DNA of 64,000 nucleotides, taken from contig UCIA01000003.1 in assembly GCA_900472295.1 (NCBI GenBank), positions 126,063-190,062 of the forward strand, read 5' to 3'. Under the pieces are notes generated by a model. The model made no database searches. It saw only the letters and a list, made by a program, of their open reading frames with translations, and was not told the DNA's origin. The position numbers and the translations under genes are program-made. Positions within the stretch are counted from its first letter, which is position 1; the number at the start of each line of letters is the position of its first letter. This DNA comes from Hyphomicrobiales bacterium (GTDB taxonomy: Bacteria; Pseudomonadota; Alphaproteobacteria; Rhizobiales; Rhizobiaceae). Shown piece after piece: positions 35,115-46,762 of the stretch.

Positions 35115-35825
35115 ATGGAAACTATCGCACTCGCCGACCCGGCAGCGCATTTGTCGGTCTGGACGCTGTTCACTCAGGCCGGCTGGGTGGTCAAGCTGGT
35201 CATGATCGGGCTGCTCTGTGCGTCGATCTGGACCTGGGCGATCATTGTCGACAAGCTCGTCAGCTATGGCCGCATGCGGCTGGCGCTCAACCGTTTTGAA
35301 CAGGTGTTCTGGTCGGGGCAGTCGCTGGAGGAGCTTTACCGCACCCTTGCCGACCGCAAGACCACGGGCATGGGCGCGATCTTCGTTGCCGCCATGCGCG
35401 AATGGAAGAAGAGTTTCGAGAAGGGCGCCAAGTCGCCGCTCGGCCTGCAGACCCGCATCGACAAGGCCATGGACCTGGCGCTGACGCGCGAGATGGAGCG
35501 GCTGGAGGGACGCCTCGGTTTCCTCGCCACCACCGGTTCTGCCGCACCTTTCATCGGACTGTTCGGCACCGTCATCGGCATCATGACCTCGTTCCAGGCC
35601 ATTGCCGGCTCGAAAAACACCAGCCTCGCGGTGGTCGCACCCGGCATTGCCGAGGCGCTGCTGGCGACGGCCATCGGCCTGCTCGCCGCCATCCCGGCGG
35701 TTATCGCCTACAACAAGCTGTCATCGGACGCGAACAAGATCGCGGTGCGCATGGAAGGGTTCTCGGATGAGTTCTCCGCCATACTCTCGCGCCAAATCGA
35801 TGAAAAAGTCGCGCCGAAGGCCTGA
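35115..35825 (+). CDS. tolQ: Tol-Pal system proton channel subunit TolQ
   Basis: The 236-residue protein has three membrane helices, with the channel-lining pair visible as FIGLFGTVIGIMTSFQAIAG and AEALLATAIGLLAAIPAVIA. With TolR it forms the proton-driven motor that energises TolA for outer-membrane constriction during division. tolR follows after 11 bp. Confidence 0.97.
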   Translation: METIALADPAAHLSVWTLFTQAGWVVKLVMIGLLCASIWTWAIIVDKLVSYGRMRLALNRFEQVFWSGQSLEELYRTLADRKTTGMGAIFVAAMREWKKSFEKGAKSPLGLQTRIDKAMDLALTREMERLEGRLGFLATTGSAAPFIGLFGTVIGIMTSFQAIAGSKNTSLAVVAPGIAEALLATAIGLLAAIPAVIAYNKLSSDANKIAVRMEGFSDEFSAILSRQIDEKVAPKA

Positions 35826-35836
35826 GGAGCAGCAAG

Positions 35837-36289
35837 ATGGGTATGTCGGTAGGCATCTCGGGACGCGGCGGGCGCGGCCACAGGCGGCGCGGCCGTCACC
35901 ATGCACTGATGTCGGAAATCAACGTCACGCCGATGGTCGACGTGATGCTGGTGCTGCTGATCATCTTCATGGTCGCGGCGCCGATGATGACGTCCGGCGT
36001 GCCGGTCGACCTGCCGGAGACGAAGGCCAGCGCGATGAACGCCGATACCCAGCCGATCACGATTACGATCGACGGCACGGGCAAGATTTTCCTGCAGGAG
36101 ACCGAAATTCCGGAGGAGGAGCTGGTCGCCAAGCTGCAGGCGATTTCCAAGACCGGCTATGAAGAGCGCATCTTCATCCGCGGCGACAAGACGACCAACT
36201 ATGGCACCGCGATGGTGGTGATGGGCCTCATCCAGGCGGCCGGCTACAAGAATATCGGCCTGCTTACACTGCAGCAACAGGGTCAGTAG
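35837..36289 (+). CDS. tolR: Tol-Pal system protein TolR
   Basis: The 150-residue protein has one helix, INVTPMVDVMLVLLIIFMV, with the proton-carrying Asp, after a Gly/Arg-rich cytoplasmic tail, and a periplasmic domain like ExbD. tolA starts seven bases later. Confidence 0.97.
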   Translation: MGMSVGISGRGGRGHRRRGRHHALMSEINVTPMVDVMLVLLIIFMVAAPMMTSGVPVDLPETKASAMNADTQPITITIDGTGKIFLQETEIPEEELVAKLQAISKTGYEERIFIRGDKTTNYGTAMVVMGLIQAAGYKNIGLLTLQQQGQ

Positions 36290-36296
36290 ACATAAG

Positions 36297-37454
36297 ATGA
36301 GGACGGGCCTCACCACATCGGTGATCTTGCATACGACAGCGTTGGCCTTCGGCCTGTTCACGCTGTCGTCGCCGCCTGCCATGCCTGCATCCGACGCCCA
36401 ATCGGTGTCGGTCGAAATCATACCGGTGGAAGCCACGGCGCAGACGCTGCAAGGTGACAAGAAAGCGGTGATGCACGAAAAGCCGGCGCCGATGCCGACC
36501 AAGCGACCCGACATCGTGCCCGATGCACAAACGATTGGTGAGAACAGCGTCGACACAGACAAGCCGGTGACGGACGAGCCCAAGCCGAAGCCGGTCGAGA
36601 AAACAGCGGCCCTTGCCCCGGCGCCGACGCCGACCGAGAAGCCGAAGACCGAGGACGCACCGAAACCGAAGGAGGCGCCGAAGCCGACGCCGGCGACGGA
36701 GGTGGCGCCGGTGCCGCAGCCCAAGGAAGAGGTCAAGCCCGAGCCGGTCAAGCAGGTTGAACCGAAGCCGACCCCGGCCAAGGAGCCGGCGCCAACGCCG
36801 CAGCCGGACACGACCGCCGCCATCGAGCCGAAGCCGCAGGTGAAACCCGATGCGGTCGCCGAGGCCATATCGGAACAGCAGCCTCTGGAAGAAGCGCAGC
36901 TGCCGAATTCAGCACCCGCGCCCGAGGCGCGGCCGAAGCCGCAACCGGCGCAGGCTGAAAGCGCCAAGGCACCGGATCGCAAGGATGCGGACAAGCCGGT
37001 CAAGGAAGCCTCGTCGAAGCCGAAGTCCGACGAAAAGCAGTTCAATGAGGGTGAGATCACTGCTCTGCTCGACAAGCAGAAGCCTTCTGGCGGTGGCGCC
37101 AAGCGCTCGACGCAGCAGGCGTCGCTGGGTGCCGACAAGACCCAGGGCCAGAAACTGTCGCAGAGCGAAATGGGCGCCTTGTCGGATCAGCTTGGCAATA
37201 ACTGGACCCTTCCGGTGGGGGTCGAGGGCTCGGAAAACTTCGTTGCGGTGATCGTGTTCAACCTCGATGCCTCCGGCAAACTCGAAGGCCGTCCGACCGT
37301 CGAGAAATCGAGCGGAAACCGCCAATTCGACGAAAGTGCGGTGCGTGCCGTCCAGAAAGCAAACATGGCCGGCCTGCAGGTTCCTGCCGGCAAGCAGGAC
37401 ATCTGGGCCCAGGTTCGGGTCACTTTCGACCCCAGGGAGATGCTGGGGCTCTAG
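36297..37454 (+). CDS. tolA: Cell envelope protein TolA
   Basis: The 385-residue protein has an N-terminal membrane helix ([18 protein letters not shown]), a long Pro/Lys/Glu-rich linker instead of the enterobacterial Ala-rich helix (about residues 65-230), and a C-terminal TonB-like globular domain ([19 protein letters not shown]). It bridges the membranes between TolQR and Pal/TolB. The Pro-rich linker is common in rhizobia and may need EF-P. Confidence 0.93.
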   Translation: MRTGLTTSVILHTTALAFGLFTLSSPPAMPASDAQSVSVEIIPVEATAQTLQGDKKAVMHEKPAPMPTKRPDIVPDAQTIGENSVDTDKPVTDEPKPKPVEKTAALAPAPTPTEKPKTEDAPKPKEAPKPTPATEVAPVPQPKEEVKPEPVKQVEPKPTPAKEPAPTPQPDTTAAIEPKPQVKPDAVAEAISEQQPLEEAQLPNSAPAPEARPKPQPAQAESAKAPDRKDADKPVKEASSKPKSDEKQFNEGEITALLDKQKPSGGGAKRSTQQASLGADKTQGQKLSQSEMGALSDQLGNNWTLPVGVEGSENFVAVIVFNLDASGKLEGRPTVEKSSGNRQFDESAVRAVQKANMAGLQVPAGKQDIWAQVRVTFDPREMLGL

Positions 37455-37494
37455 GCCCGGCATCCACAAAATCAGTTACGAGAAGCGAGAAGAC

Positions 37495-38799
37495 ATGAAA
37501 TCCATCCTCAAGCCGCTCCTGACGATTGCAGCCATGGCGCTGGGCATGACTGCCGTTGCCACTTTGCCGGCGCGAGCACTCGTCGAGATCAACGTCAACA
37601 AGGGCAATGTCGAGCCGTTGCCGATCGCCATCACCGATTTTCAAGGTGAGCTTGGCGCACAGATTTCCGACATCGTCAGCGCTGATCTGAAACGGTCCGG
37701 CCTGTTCGCGCCGATAGACAAGGGCGCCTTCATCGAGAAGATCGCTAATCCGGATGCGCAGCCGCGCTTCGACGACTGGAAGGTGATCAATGCGCAGGCG
37801 CTGGTTACCGGTAGCGTCGCCAAGGAGGCGGACGGCCGCATCCGCGCCCAATACAGGCTCTGGGACACTTTTGCCGGCCAGCAGATGTCGGGCGAACAGT
37901 TCTTTGCAAACGATGCCAATCAGCGCCGCGTCGCCCACATCATCGCCGATGCCATCTACGAGCGGCTGACCGGCGAGAAGGGCTATTTCGACACCCGCGT
38001 CGTCTTCATCGACGAATCCGGCGCCAAGAATGCGCGCAAGAAGCGGCTCGCCATCATGGACCAGGATGGCGCCAATGTGCGCTATCTCTCGGATGGCAAG
38101 TCGATCGTGCTGACGCCGCGTTTCTCGCCGAACCGGCAGGAAATCACTTACATGTCGTACGAAAGCGGCCAGCCCCGGGTCTATCTCTTGCAGATAGAGA
38201 CCGGACAGCGCGAACTGGTCGGCAATTTCCCCGGCATGACGTTTGCGCCGCGTTTCTCGCCCGATGGCCAGAAGGTGATCATGAGCCTGCTGCGCGACGA
38301 CGGCAACTCCAACATCTTCGCCATGGACCTGAGAAGCCGCTCAACCACCAGGCTGACCAATTCGACGGCCATCGATACCTCGCCGTCCTACTCGCCCGAC
38401 GGCAGCAAGGTGGTGTTCACCTCCGACCGCGGCGGCCGCGCGCAGATCTATGTGATGGGCGCCGACGGTTCGGGCCAGACCCGCATCTCGTTCGGCGACG
38501 GCGTCTATTCGACGCCGGTGTGGTCGCCGCGTGGCGACCTCGTCGCCTTCACCAAGCAGACCGGCGGCGAATTCCAGATCGGCGTCATGAAGACCGACGG
38601 TTCGGGCGAACGCATCCTCTCCTCGGGCTTCCAGCAGGAGGGACCGACCTGGGCGCCCAACGGTCGCGTGCTGATGTTCTTCCGCGACTCGGCCGGCGGC
38701 CCCAAACTTGTTTCCGTCGATCTTACCGGCCGCAACGAGCAGCCGATTCCGACGGCGAATTTCGCCTCCGATCCGGCCTGGTCGCCGTTGCTGGAGTAA
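37495..38799 (+). CDS. tolB: Tol-Pal system beta-propeller protein TolB
   Basis: The 434-residue periplasmic protein has a signal peptide ([19 protein letters not shown]), an N-terminal alpha/beta domain and a six-bladed beta-propeller with repeated SP(D)GSK-type blades ([48 protein letters not shown]). It binds Pal. The frame upstream of ATG 37495 overlaps tolA and is not used. A terminator follows. Confidence 0.97.
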   Translation: MKSILKPLLTIAAMALGMTAVATLPARALVEINVNKGNVEPLPIAITDFQGELGAQISDIVSADLKRSGLFAPIDKGAFIEKIANPDAQPRFDDWKVINAQALVTGSVAKEADGRIRAQYRLWDTFAGQQMSGEQFFANDANQRRVAHIIADAIYERLTGEKGYFDTRVVFIDESGAKNARKKRLAIMDQDGANVRYLSDGKSIVLTPRFSPNRQEITYMSYESGQPRVYLLQIETGQRELVGNFPGMTFAPRFSPDGQKVIMSLLRDDGNSNIFAMDLRSRSTTRLTNSTAIDTSPSYSPDGSKVVFTSDRGGRAQIYVMGADGSGQTRISFGDGVYSTPVWSPRGDLVAFTKQTGGEFQIGVMKTDGSGERILSSGFQQEGPTWAPNGRVLMFFRDSAGGPKLVSVDLTGRNEQPIPTANFASDPAWSPLLE

Positions 38800-38852
38800 C
38801 CAAGTTCTGGCGAGCCGCCGCTCGCCTCGTTGTAACTTGGCAACACTACCTC

Positions 38853-38876
38853 AAAAGCCCCGATTTGGGGCTTTTT
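38853..38876 (+). terminator. Intrinsic terminator between tolB and pal
   Basis: AAAAGCCCC (38853-38861) pairs with GGGGCTTTT (38867-38875), loop GATTT, followed by T. It implies that pal is read at least partly from its own promoter. Confidence 0.85.
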
Positions 38877-39074
38877 TCACGCCAAAGACGCGTTTTGGCC
38901 GCATTTCCGCCTAGGGTCCGCGCGCATGGTCGCCTCAGTAACGCGTGTGGGGCACGTAGCGGTCGTGGACGGCGGCTGAAACCAAATTTTAACCGTGTTT
39001 CTTGAATGCCGGTTAACCCAAACGTGGTTACTGGGTGATCAACGAAATCACTCGAAATACGAAGGAGAGGCGGC

Positions 39075-39581
39075 ATGGGCCGTATCGCAGCACTTACCAG
39101 AAACCCGGCGATGATCGCCCTGATCGCGATGCTCGCCATCACCGGTTGCGCCTCGAAGAAAACCCCGAACAGCGCTGGCGATCTCGGCCTCAATGGCGCG
39201 GGTGCCGCTACGCCTGGCTCGGCGCAGGACTTCACCGTCAACATCGGCGACCGCATCTTCTTCGACACCGACTCGACCTCGATCCGCGCCGACGCGCAGA
39301 CGACGCTGTCGCGCCAGGCGCAGTGGCTGAACCAGTACAAGCAGTATGCCATCGTCGTCGAAGGCCACGCCGACGAACGCGGCACACGCGAATACAATCT
39401 GGCGCTCGGCGCCCGCCGCGCCGCCGCCACCCGCGACTTCCTCGTCGCCAGGGGCGTTTCGGCAAGCCGTCTGAAAACCATTTCCTACGGCAAGGAACGT
39501 CCGGTCGCCGTCTGCGACGACATTTCCTGCTGGTCGCAGAATCGCCGCGCGGTCACCACGCTCTCCGGCGCTGGCTCCTGA
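39075..39581 (+). CDS. pal: Peptidoglycan-associated lipoprotein Pal
   Basis: The 168-residue lipoprotein has the lipobox AITGCASK (Cys near residue 25) and an OmpA-type domain with FFDTDSTSIRADA and VEGHADERGTREYNLALGARR. It anchors the outer membrane to peptidoglycan and binds TolB. AGGAGAGGCGG is upstream of the ATG. It is flanked by terminators on both sides, so it is its own transcription unit. Confidence 0.97.
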   Translation: MGRIAALTRNPAMIALIAMLAITGCASKKTPNSAGDLGLNGAGAATPGSAQDFTVNIGDRIFFDTDSTSIRADAQTTLSRQAQWLNQYKQYAIVVEGHADERGTREYNLALGARRAAATRDFLVARGVSASRLKTISYGKERPVAVCDDISCWSQNRRAVTTLSGAGS

Positions 39582-39641
39582 TCAAGCCAGCATGCGGCAA
39601 GCACCCGCGGTGTAGTCGCATAATTGCAACACCTGCATGCG

Positions 39642-39666
39642 AAAGGCGGCCATTGGCCGCCTTTTT
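39642..39666 (+). terminator. Intrinsic terminator of pal
   Basis: AAAGGCGGCC (39642-39651) pairs with GGCCGCCTTT (39655-39664) with a 3-base loop and ends in a T-run. Confidence 0.85.
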
Positions 39667-39805
39667 CAGTTCAGGCTCCAGAAACAAAAGTTGGAAACAA
39701 AGTTTGGCCGAAGTCTTGCCCCCTGCTAAGAGCCGAGGGCGCCTGGCTGGTACCACTGTGATTGGAAGGCGCGAACAGGCTAACGAATTACACGGCGAGA
39801 GGCAC

Positions 39806-40888
39806 ATGCATTTCAGATCGGTCTTGAGCGGCACGCTTGCGCTGCTGCTCGTATCAGGTTTCGCCGCCGCGGCGAGCGGCACCGGACAACCCGCGGATAG
39901 CGGCTTTTCCTTCCACCTGCCGACGCTCGGCATCTTTGGCAAGAAAGAGACGCCGGAGCAGCATCAACAGATCGCGCAGCAGCAGGACGGCACCACTGCC
40001 GCGGGGCTGGAGGAACAGCTGCGGCAGATGAACGGCAAGATCGAGGAGCTCAACTTCCAGGTGCTGCAAATGCAGGAGCAGATGCGCAAGCAGCAGGAAG
40101 ACAACGAGTTCCGCTTCCAGCAGTTGGAAGGCGGTTCGGGCGGGCAGCCGGCACAGAAGAAATCGGATGCCGCGCCGCAGGACGGTGACGCTGGTACCGG
40201 CGTCGCCGCGGCCCCGGCAGACCAGGCGCCGGCCGATGCCGGCGCGCAGCCGGATGGCGGGCAGAGCGTCGGCGAAGTCATCGTCGAATCGCAGACCGGC
40301 GATCCCGGCAAGGTGATCAACGGCACCCCGCCGAAGACGTTCGGCACCATCACCGTCGACAAGAACGGCAATGTCATCGACGCCGGCGGCAACACGCAGG
40401 CGACCGCGCCCGCGGAAAGTGCGGCGCCAGTCGCCGAGGCGCCGGCGCCCGCTCCCAAGTCCGGCAAGGCCGACGGTACCGTGGTGGCGGCGCTGCCTGC
40501 CACCAACAACCCGGAAGAGATTTACCGCAACTCCTATCAGTTTATCCTGTCGGGCGACTACAGCACCGCCGAGCAGGGTTTTCGCGACCACATCACCCGC
40601 TTCCCCAAGGACGCCAAGGCGGCGGACGCGCATTACTGGCTTGGTGAATCCCTGCTTGGCCAACAGAAATACCATGACGCGGCCGAGGTTTTCCTCTCCG
40701 CCAGCAAGGACTATCCGAAAGCCAAGAAGGCGCCCGACATGCTGTTGAAGCTCGGCGTGTCGCTGGTCGGCCTCAAGCAGAAAGATGTCGCCTGCGCCAC
40801 CTTCGGCGAGATCGGCAAGCGCTATCCCGATATCTCCGCCGCGCTCAAGGAACGCGTCAAGCAGGAGAGGGCGCTGGCGGCGTGCTAG
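39806..40888 (+). CDS. cpoB: Cell division coordinator CpoB (YbgF)
   Basis: The 360-residue periplasmic protein has a signal peptide (LSGTLALLLVSGFAAAASG), a coiled coil (EEQLRQMNGKIEELNFQVLQ), a long Pro/Ala/Gly-rich linker, and C-terminal TPRs (IYRNSYQFILSGDYSTAEQG, ADAHYWLGESLLGQQKYHDA). CpoB links peptidoglycan synthesis with Tol during constriction. ATG 39806 with GAGAGG is taken; the upstream frame reads through pal in another frame. Confidence 0.93.
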   Translation: MHFRSVLSGTLALLLVSGFAAAASGTGQPADSGFSFHLPTLGIFGKKETPEQHQQIAQQQDGTTAAGLEEQLRQMNGKIEELNFQVLQMQEQMRKQQEDNEFRFQQLEGGSGGQPAQKKSDAAPQDGDAGTGVAAAPADQAPADAGAQPDGGQSVGEVIVESQTGDPGKVINGTPPKTFGTITVDKNGNVIDAGGNTQATAPAESAAPVAEAPAPAPKSGKADGTVVAALPATNNPEEIYRNSYQFILSGDYSTAEQGFRDHITRFPKDAKAADAHYWLGESLLGQQKYHDAAEVFLSASKDYPKAKKAPDMLLKLGVSLVGLKQKDVACATFGEIGKRYPDISAALKERVKQERALAAC

Positions 40889-40945
40889 TCTTTGCCTGTA
40901 TGTCGTCGTCTCGAAACCGGGATCACTTTTAGGCGACATGCATTG
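40889..40945. repeat. Rhizobial palindromic repeat between cpoB and tilS
   Basis: ATGTCG (40900-40905) and CGACAT (40934-40939) enclose GTCTCGAAACCGGGATCACT, which matches the right half of the repeat at 4775-4813 (TGTCTCAAAACCGGGACCGC). It fills the whole 57 bp between the genes and so supplies the 5' leader of tilS, including the region where its RBS would be. Confidence 0.7.
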
Positions 40946-42343
40946 ATGCTCGATACCGAGCCCGACCTTTCGGCTTTTTCACAGATCGACTTTACCAACG
41001 GCGCTGTTGCGGCCGTATCCGGCGGCAGCGACTCGACCGCCCTCCTTCTTCTTCTCAAAGCTCATCTTGATCGCAGCGCCCCGACAGCCAGGCTGCTGGC
41101 GGTGACGATCGACCATGGCCTGCGTCCGGATTCAGCAACGGAAGCGCGGGCCGTGGCAACGCTCTGCGCCGGGCGTGGCATCGCGCATCGCACGATAGGC
41201 TGGTCGGGCGCCAAGCCGTCGACCGGCCTGCCCGCGGCCGCGCGCGAGGCACGTTACCGGCTGCTGGCGGAGGTCGCGCAGTCGCAAGGCATCGGCCTGA
41301 TCGTGGCCGGCCATACCGCCGACGACCAGGCCGAGACCGTGCTGATGCGAGCCGCGCGGAATGATGGCCACGAGCCTGCCGAAATGCCGGGCCGCGGCCT
41401 CGCCGGCATGGCGCCGGCCACCCTCTATGACTGGCGCATTTGGATCGCGCGGCCGTTGCTCGGCGTGCGGCGCGCGGCATTGCGCGCCTTCCTGCGGCGC
41501 GAGCATGTCGGCTGGGTGGAGGACCCGACCAACACCGACGCGCATTTCGAACGACCGCGCATCCGCGCCATGCTCGGCGAAGACAAGGAAGGGCAATCTT
41601 TTGCCGAGGCGATCGGCATGGCCAGGCGGGTGGCCTCCGAGCGCGAGCAACTCGGCCGCCGCGCTGCCTCGCTTGTCGGCGAATTCGCCAGCCAGCCGGC
41701 CAAGGGCCTCATCCGTCTCGACCCCGGTTTTGCCAAGGCGGAGGATGGGCTGGCGGCGGTCTATGCATTGCGCGTTCTGCTGGCCGCGACAGGCGGCGTT
41801 TCCTTTTTGCCGGACCATGCCCGCAGCGAGGCGCTGTTCCAGCAAATGCGTGCAGCACCGCTTTGCGCCACATTGTCGCGGACTGTGGTCGATATCAGGC
41901 GCGCCGGCATCTTCCTGCACCGTGAATGGCGCGACCTGCCATCTGCCGCTCCAGTGACGGCCACCACGCTCTGGGATGGTCGCCGGCGGATCACGCAAGA
42001 CGTCAAAGCCGAAGCTATCACATTGGACGACAGCTCAGGCGCATTGTTGATCGCGCCGCTCGGCAAGGCTGCGGCGGCCAACAGGCCGATCGCGGAAAAC
42101 GACGCGCCGGCAAGCCTTGTCCGCGCCGCCCAGGCTGCGGAGCCGGCGTTGTGGCGCGGGGGCGAATGCCCTGATTTTGCCGGTGATCAAACAGCGGCGG
42201 CGGCAATCACCGTCAGCCCGGTGGTCGCGCCCTTTGCCCGCTTCCTGCCTTGCTTCGATCTGGATCTGGCCGGTTCGGTTGCCAGGCTGATCGGCGCGCC
42301 GCCGGCTCCGGCCTTGCCTTCCAGCCGCCACAGTGGCGGTTGA
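40946..42343 (+). CDS. tilS: tRNA(Ile)-lysidine synthetase TilS
   Basis: The 465-residue ligase has the PP-loop SGGSDS at residues 25-30 and AGHTADDQAETVLMRAARN downstream. It modifies C34 of the tRNA reading AUA to lysidine and is essential. The C-terminal part is less conserved. The start ATG 40946 lies directly at the end of a palindromic repeat and has no clear Shine-Dalgarno. tilS-ftsH is the usual order. Confidence 0.95.
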   Translation: MLDTEPDLSAFSQIDFTNGAVAAVSGGSDSTALLLLLKAHLDRSAPTARLLAVTIDHGLRPDSATEARAVATLCAGRGIAHRTIGWSGAKPSTGLPAAAREARYRLLAEVAQSQGIGLIVAGHTADDQAETVLMRAARNDGHEPAEMPGRGLAGMAPATLYDWRIWIARPLLGVRRAALRAFLRREHVGWVEDPTNTDAHFERPRIRAMLGEDKEGQSFAEAIGMARRVASEREQLGRRAASLVGEFASQPAKGLIRLDPGFAKAEDGLAAVYALRVLLAATGGVSFLPDHARSEALFQQMRAAPLCATLSRTVVDIRRAGIFLHREWRDLPSAAPVTATTLWDGRRRITQDVKAEAITLDDSSGALLIAPLGKAAAANRPIAENDAPASLVRAAQAAEPALWRGGECPDFAGDQTAAAAITVSPVVAPFARFLPCFDLDLAGSVARLIGAPPAPALPSSRHSGG

Positions 42344-42466
42344 TGGTGGCGCGAAAGCTTAACCCAGACGTGCTGTTATGCTTGGCAAGGGGAGACGCTC
42401 TCCCTATGTTAGGCGCAAGTTTCCTCTCATGACACGTGCCCCCAGCGGGCACCAACGGGACAATTG

Positions 42467-44395
<1,929 letters not shown>

Positions 44396-44416
44396 CCTGA
44401 AATCATTTGAGTGAAG

Positions 44417-44446
44417 AAAACGCCGCGGCTCAACCCGCGGCGTTTT
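44417..44446. terminator. Intrinsic terminator of ftsH (bidirectional)
   Basis: AAAACGCCGCGG (44417-44428) pairs with CCGCGGCGTTTT (44435-44446), loop 6. It lies between the convergent ftsH and HxlR genes. Confidence 0.88.
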
Positions 44447-44462
44447 GCTGTTTGAGGGTCGA

Positions 44463-44831
44463 TCAAAGAGCGTGCGGCGCGGATAGATTGGCCTTGCCCG
44501 GGCGCGCGCCATCTGTCCGGCCGGCATGTTGCTTGCCCCATGTGGCGAGCGGGATCAGGGCATTGTCCAGCTCGATGCCGAATTCGGTGATCGAGTATTC
44601 GACCCTGGGCGGCACTTCGGGGAAGACTTCGCGATGAACGATGCCGTCGACCTCCATCTCGCGAAGCTGCTGGATCAGCATCTTTTCGCTGATGTCGGGG
44701 ATCAGCCGCTTCAACTCACCGAATCGTGCCGGAGCCTTGTGGATCTGCCAGAGCAGCAACGCCTTCCATTTGCCGCTGATCACTTGGAGTGCCGGCCCTA
44801 GTCCGCAACTATCTGGCTGTTTCTTTCCCAT
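44463..44831 (-). CDS. HxlR-family transcriptional regulator
   Basis: The 122-residue winged-helix protein has the HxlR opening CGLGPALQVISGKWKALLLW and FGELKRLIPDISEKMLIQQL, with an initial Cys that in some members senses aldehydes or oxidants. It is divergent from an SDR gene and an imine-reductase-like gene. The 44900-44917 palindrome is a possible binding site. Confidence 0.92.
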   Translation of the reverse strand: MGKKQPDSCGLGPALQVISGKWKALLLWQIHKAPARFGELKRLIPDISEKMLIQQLREMEVDGIVHREVFPEVPPRVEYSITEFGIELDNALIPLATWGKQHAGRTDGARPGKANLSAPHAL

Positions 44832-44899
44832 GTTTCATCCAATTCTGAGCAATCGGTGGGTAGCTTACATTTTTGTCGGTACTTGAGAAAAACCAAGCC

Positions 44900-44917
44900 G
44901 GTTCATAGCTTCGAACC
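44900..44917. promoter_or_regulatory. Candidate HxlR operator palindrome
   Basis: GGTTCATAGCTTCGAACC is symmetric at 14 of 18 positions (GGTTC...GAACC with central AGCT). It is 69 bp before the HxlR start and 100 bp before the SDR start. Confidence 0.4.
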
Positions 44918-45016
44918 AGATCGCCGGCATCGGCGAACACCACAACATCATATCGGTACCGCGCTTCGGTCTGCAAAGGCCGTTGTCGGCTGGATTTTGT
45001 CAAAAAGGAATGGATC

Positions 45017-45781
45017 ATGACACGATACGCAAACAAGAAGGCCGTGGTGATCGGCGGGACGCACGGTATGGGTCTCGCCGTCGCTGAAGCTCTGGTCGAC
45101 GGCGGCGCCGAACTCCTGGTCACCGGTCGCAACCGCCGCAACGTCGAGGCCGCGCGAGCCAAATTGTTTTCGCGGGCGCATGTCGTGCGGTCCGATATCT
45201 CAGACATGACCGATATCGCCACACTCGGTGCTGAAGTGGGACAGAAGCTCGGGCAGATCGACTTTCTTCACATCAATGCAGGCGTCTCCGATCTCGAACC
45301 GGTGGAGCGGGTCACCGAGGAGAGCTACGACCGCGCCTTCAACATCAATACCAAGGGCGCCTTTTTCACCGCGCAGCGTCTGCTGCCGCTGATCAAGGAT
45401 GGCGGCGCCATCGTCTTTACCTCGTCGATCGCCGATGAATCCGGCACTGGCGGTATGAGCGTCTATTCCGGTTCGAAGGCGGCACTACGCGCCTTCGCCA
45501 AGGTGCTGGCCGCGGAACTCCTGCCGCGCCGGATCCGGGTGAATGTCGTCAGCCCCGGTTTCATCGACACGCCGACCATGGGCGTGGCGGGAGCGTCCGC
45601 CGAAGAACGGGCAGCCTTCATGGAAATAGGCGATGCGGTCACCCCGATGAAGCGTCATGGCACGGCAGACGAGGTGGCGCGCGCGGTGCTGTTCCTGGCG
45701 TTCGACGCGACCTTCACCACGGGCGCGCGGCTGACCGTCGACGGTGGCCTTGGCCAGGACCTGAGCCCGATACCGGCATAA
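45017..45781 (+). CDS. Short-chain dehydrogenase/reductase
   Basis: The 254-residue oxidoreductase has the cofactor loop [16 protein letters not shown] (T-G-x3-G-x-G variant with THGMG), catalytic Ser in [11 protein letters not shown] and YSGSKAAL (Y-x3-K), and ends in [11 protein letters not shown]. An Arg after the second strand (TGRNRRNVE) suggests NADP. It is 28 bp upstream of the imine-reductase-like gene; both are probably controlled by HxlR. Confidence 0.93.
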   Translation: MTRYANKKAVVIGGTHGMGLAVAEALVDGGAELLVTGRNRRNVEAARAKLFSRAHVVRSDISDMTDIATLGAEVGQKLGQIDFLHINAGVSDLEPVERVTEESYDRAFNINTKGAFFTAQRLLPLIKDGGAIVFTSSIADESGTGGMSVYSGSKAALRAFAKVLAAELLPRRIRVNVVSPGFIDTPTMGVAGASAEERAAFMEIGDAVTPMKRHGTADEVARAVLFLAFDATFTTGARLTVDGGLGQDLSPIPA

Positions 45782-45809
45782 CCGCGCAACCAAGCGAAGG
45801 AGAAGAGAA

Positions 45810-46685
45810 ATGAGCGACATAACGGTAATCGGTCTTGGCGCCATGGGCACGGCACTTGCCGAAGCCTTTCTGAACCAGGGACATAAGGTGACGGTGTGGA
45901 ACCGTTCTCCGGCAAAGGCTGAGGCTTTGGCAACCAAGGGCGCCATCGTGGCCAAGAGTGTCGAGGAAGCCGTTAGATCGAGCCCACTGATCGTGGTGTG
46001 CCTGCTTGTCTATGACACCGTTCGTGAGACGCTCGGCCCGACCGGAGCCGCACTGTCGGGCCGCACATTGGTCAATCTCACCAACGGCACGCCGGAGCAG
46101 GCGCGGGCGATGTCGGGCTGGGCGCTGAGCCAGGGCGCCCTGTATATCGACGGCGGCATCATGGCGGTGCCGCCGATGATCGGCGGACCGCATGCGTTGA
46201 TCCTCTACAGCGGCTCGAGCCAGGCGTTCGACGCCTGTTCGGGGCAACTCGGAGCGCTCGGCACCAGCAAATATCTCGGTGAGGATGCTGGCCTCGCGCC
46301 GCTCTACGATATCTCGCTTCTGACCGGCATGTACGGCATGTTCTCGGGCACTCTGCACGCGTTGGCATTGACGGGCGCGGCCGGGATACCTGCCGGCGAG
46401 TTCACGCCACTGCTGGCCTCATGGCTTCAGGCGATGCAAGGCCTGCTGCCGCAATGGGCCGAACAGATCGACAGTGGCGATCACACCAGCAATGTCGCTT
46501 CCAGTCTGGGCATGCAGGCTGATGCTTACATCAATCTCGTCGAGGCCAGCAGGTCGGCTGGTGTCAGCGCCGAACTCGTGCTGCCGATGCAAAGCTTGAT
46601 GAAGCGCGGTGTGGCTGCCGGCCAGGCCAATGCCGATCTTTCAAGCCTGGTCGGGCTCCTCCAGCGCTCGAAACAAGGCGCTTGA
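45810..46685 (+). CDS. 6-phosphogluconate-dehydrogenase-like oxidoreductase (imine reductase type)
   Basis: The 291-residue protein has a Rossmann motif ITVIGLGAMGTALAEAFL with NADP-specific NRSPAKAE, and GALYIDGGIMAVPPMIGGPH, which places it nearer imine reductases than hydroxyisobutyrate dehydrogenase. The usual catalytic Lys region is replaced. Function in the cell is unknown. Second gene of an SDR-led operon. Confidence 0.85.
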   Translation: MSDITVIGLGAMGTALAEAFLNQGHKVTVWNRSPAKAEALATKGAIVAKSVEEAVRSSPLIVVCLLVYDTVRETLGPTGAALSGRTLVNLTNGTPEQARAMSGWALSQGALYIDGGIMAVPPMIGGPHALILYSGSSQAFDACSGQLGALGTSKYLGEDAGLAPLYDISLLTGMYGMFSGTLHALALTGAAGIPAGEFTPLLASWLQAMQGLLPQWAEQIDSGDHTSNVASSLGMQADAYINLVEASRSAGVSAELVLPMQSLMKRGVAAGQANADLSSLVGLLQRSKQGA

Positions 46686-46704
46686 AGCTGGCAAGACCTC
46701 AACA

Positions 46705-46738
46705 AAGAGCCCGCCAACCACGAGGTTAGCGGGCTCTT
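46705..46738. terminator. Bidirectional terminator after the imine-reductase-like gene
   Basis: AAGAGCCCGC (46705-46714) pairs with GCGGGCTCTT (46729-46738), extended inward by AACC/GGTT. It separates convergent genes and has T's on the minus side. Confidence 0.82.
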
Positions 46739-46762
46739 CGATCTTCAAACGCTGCTGGCCGA

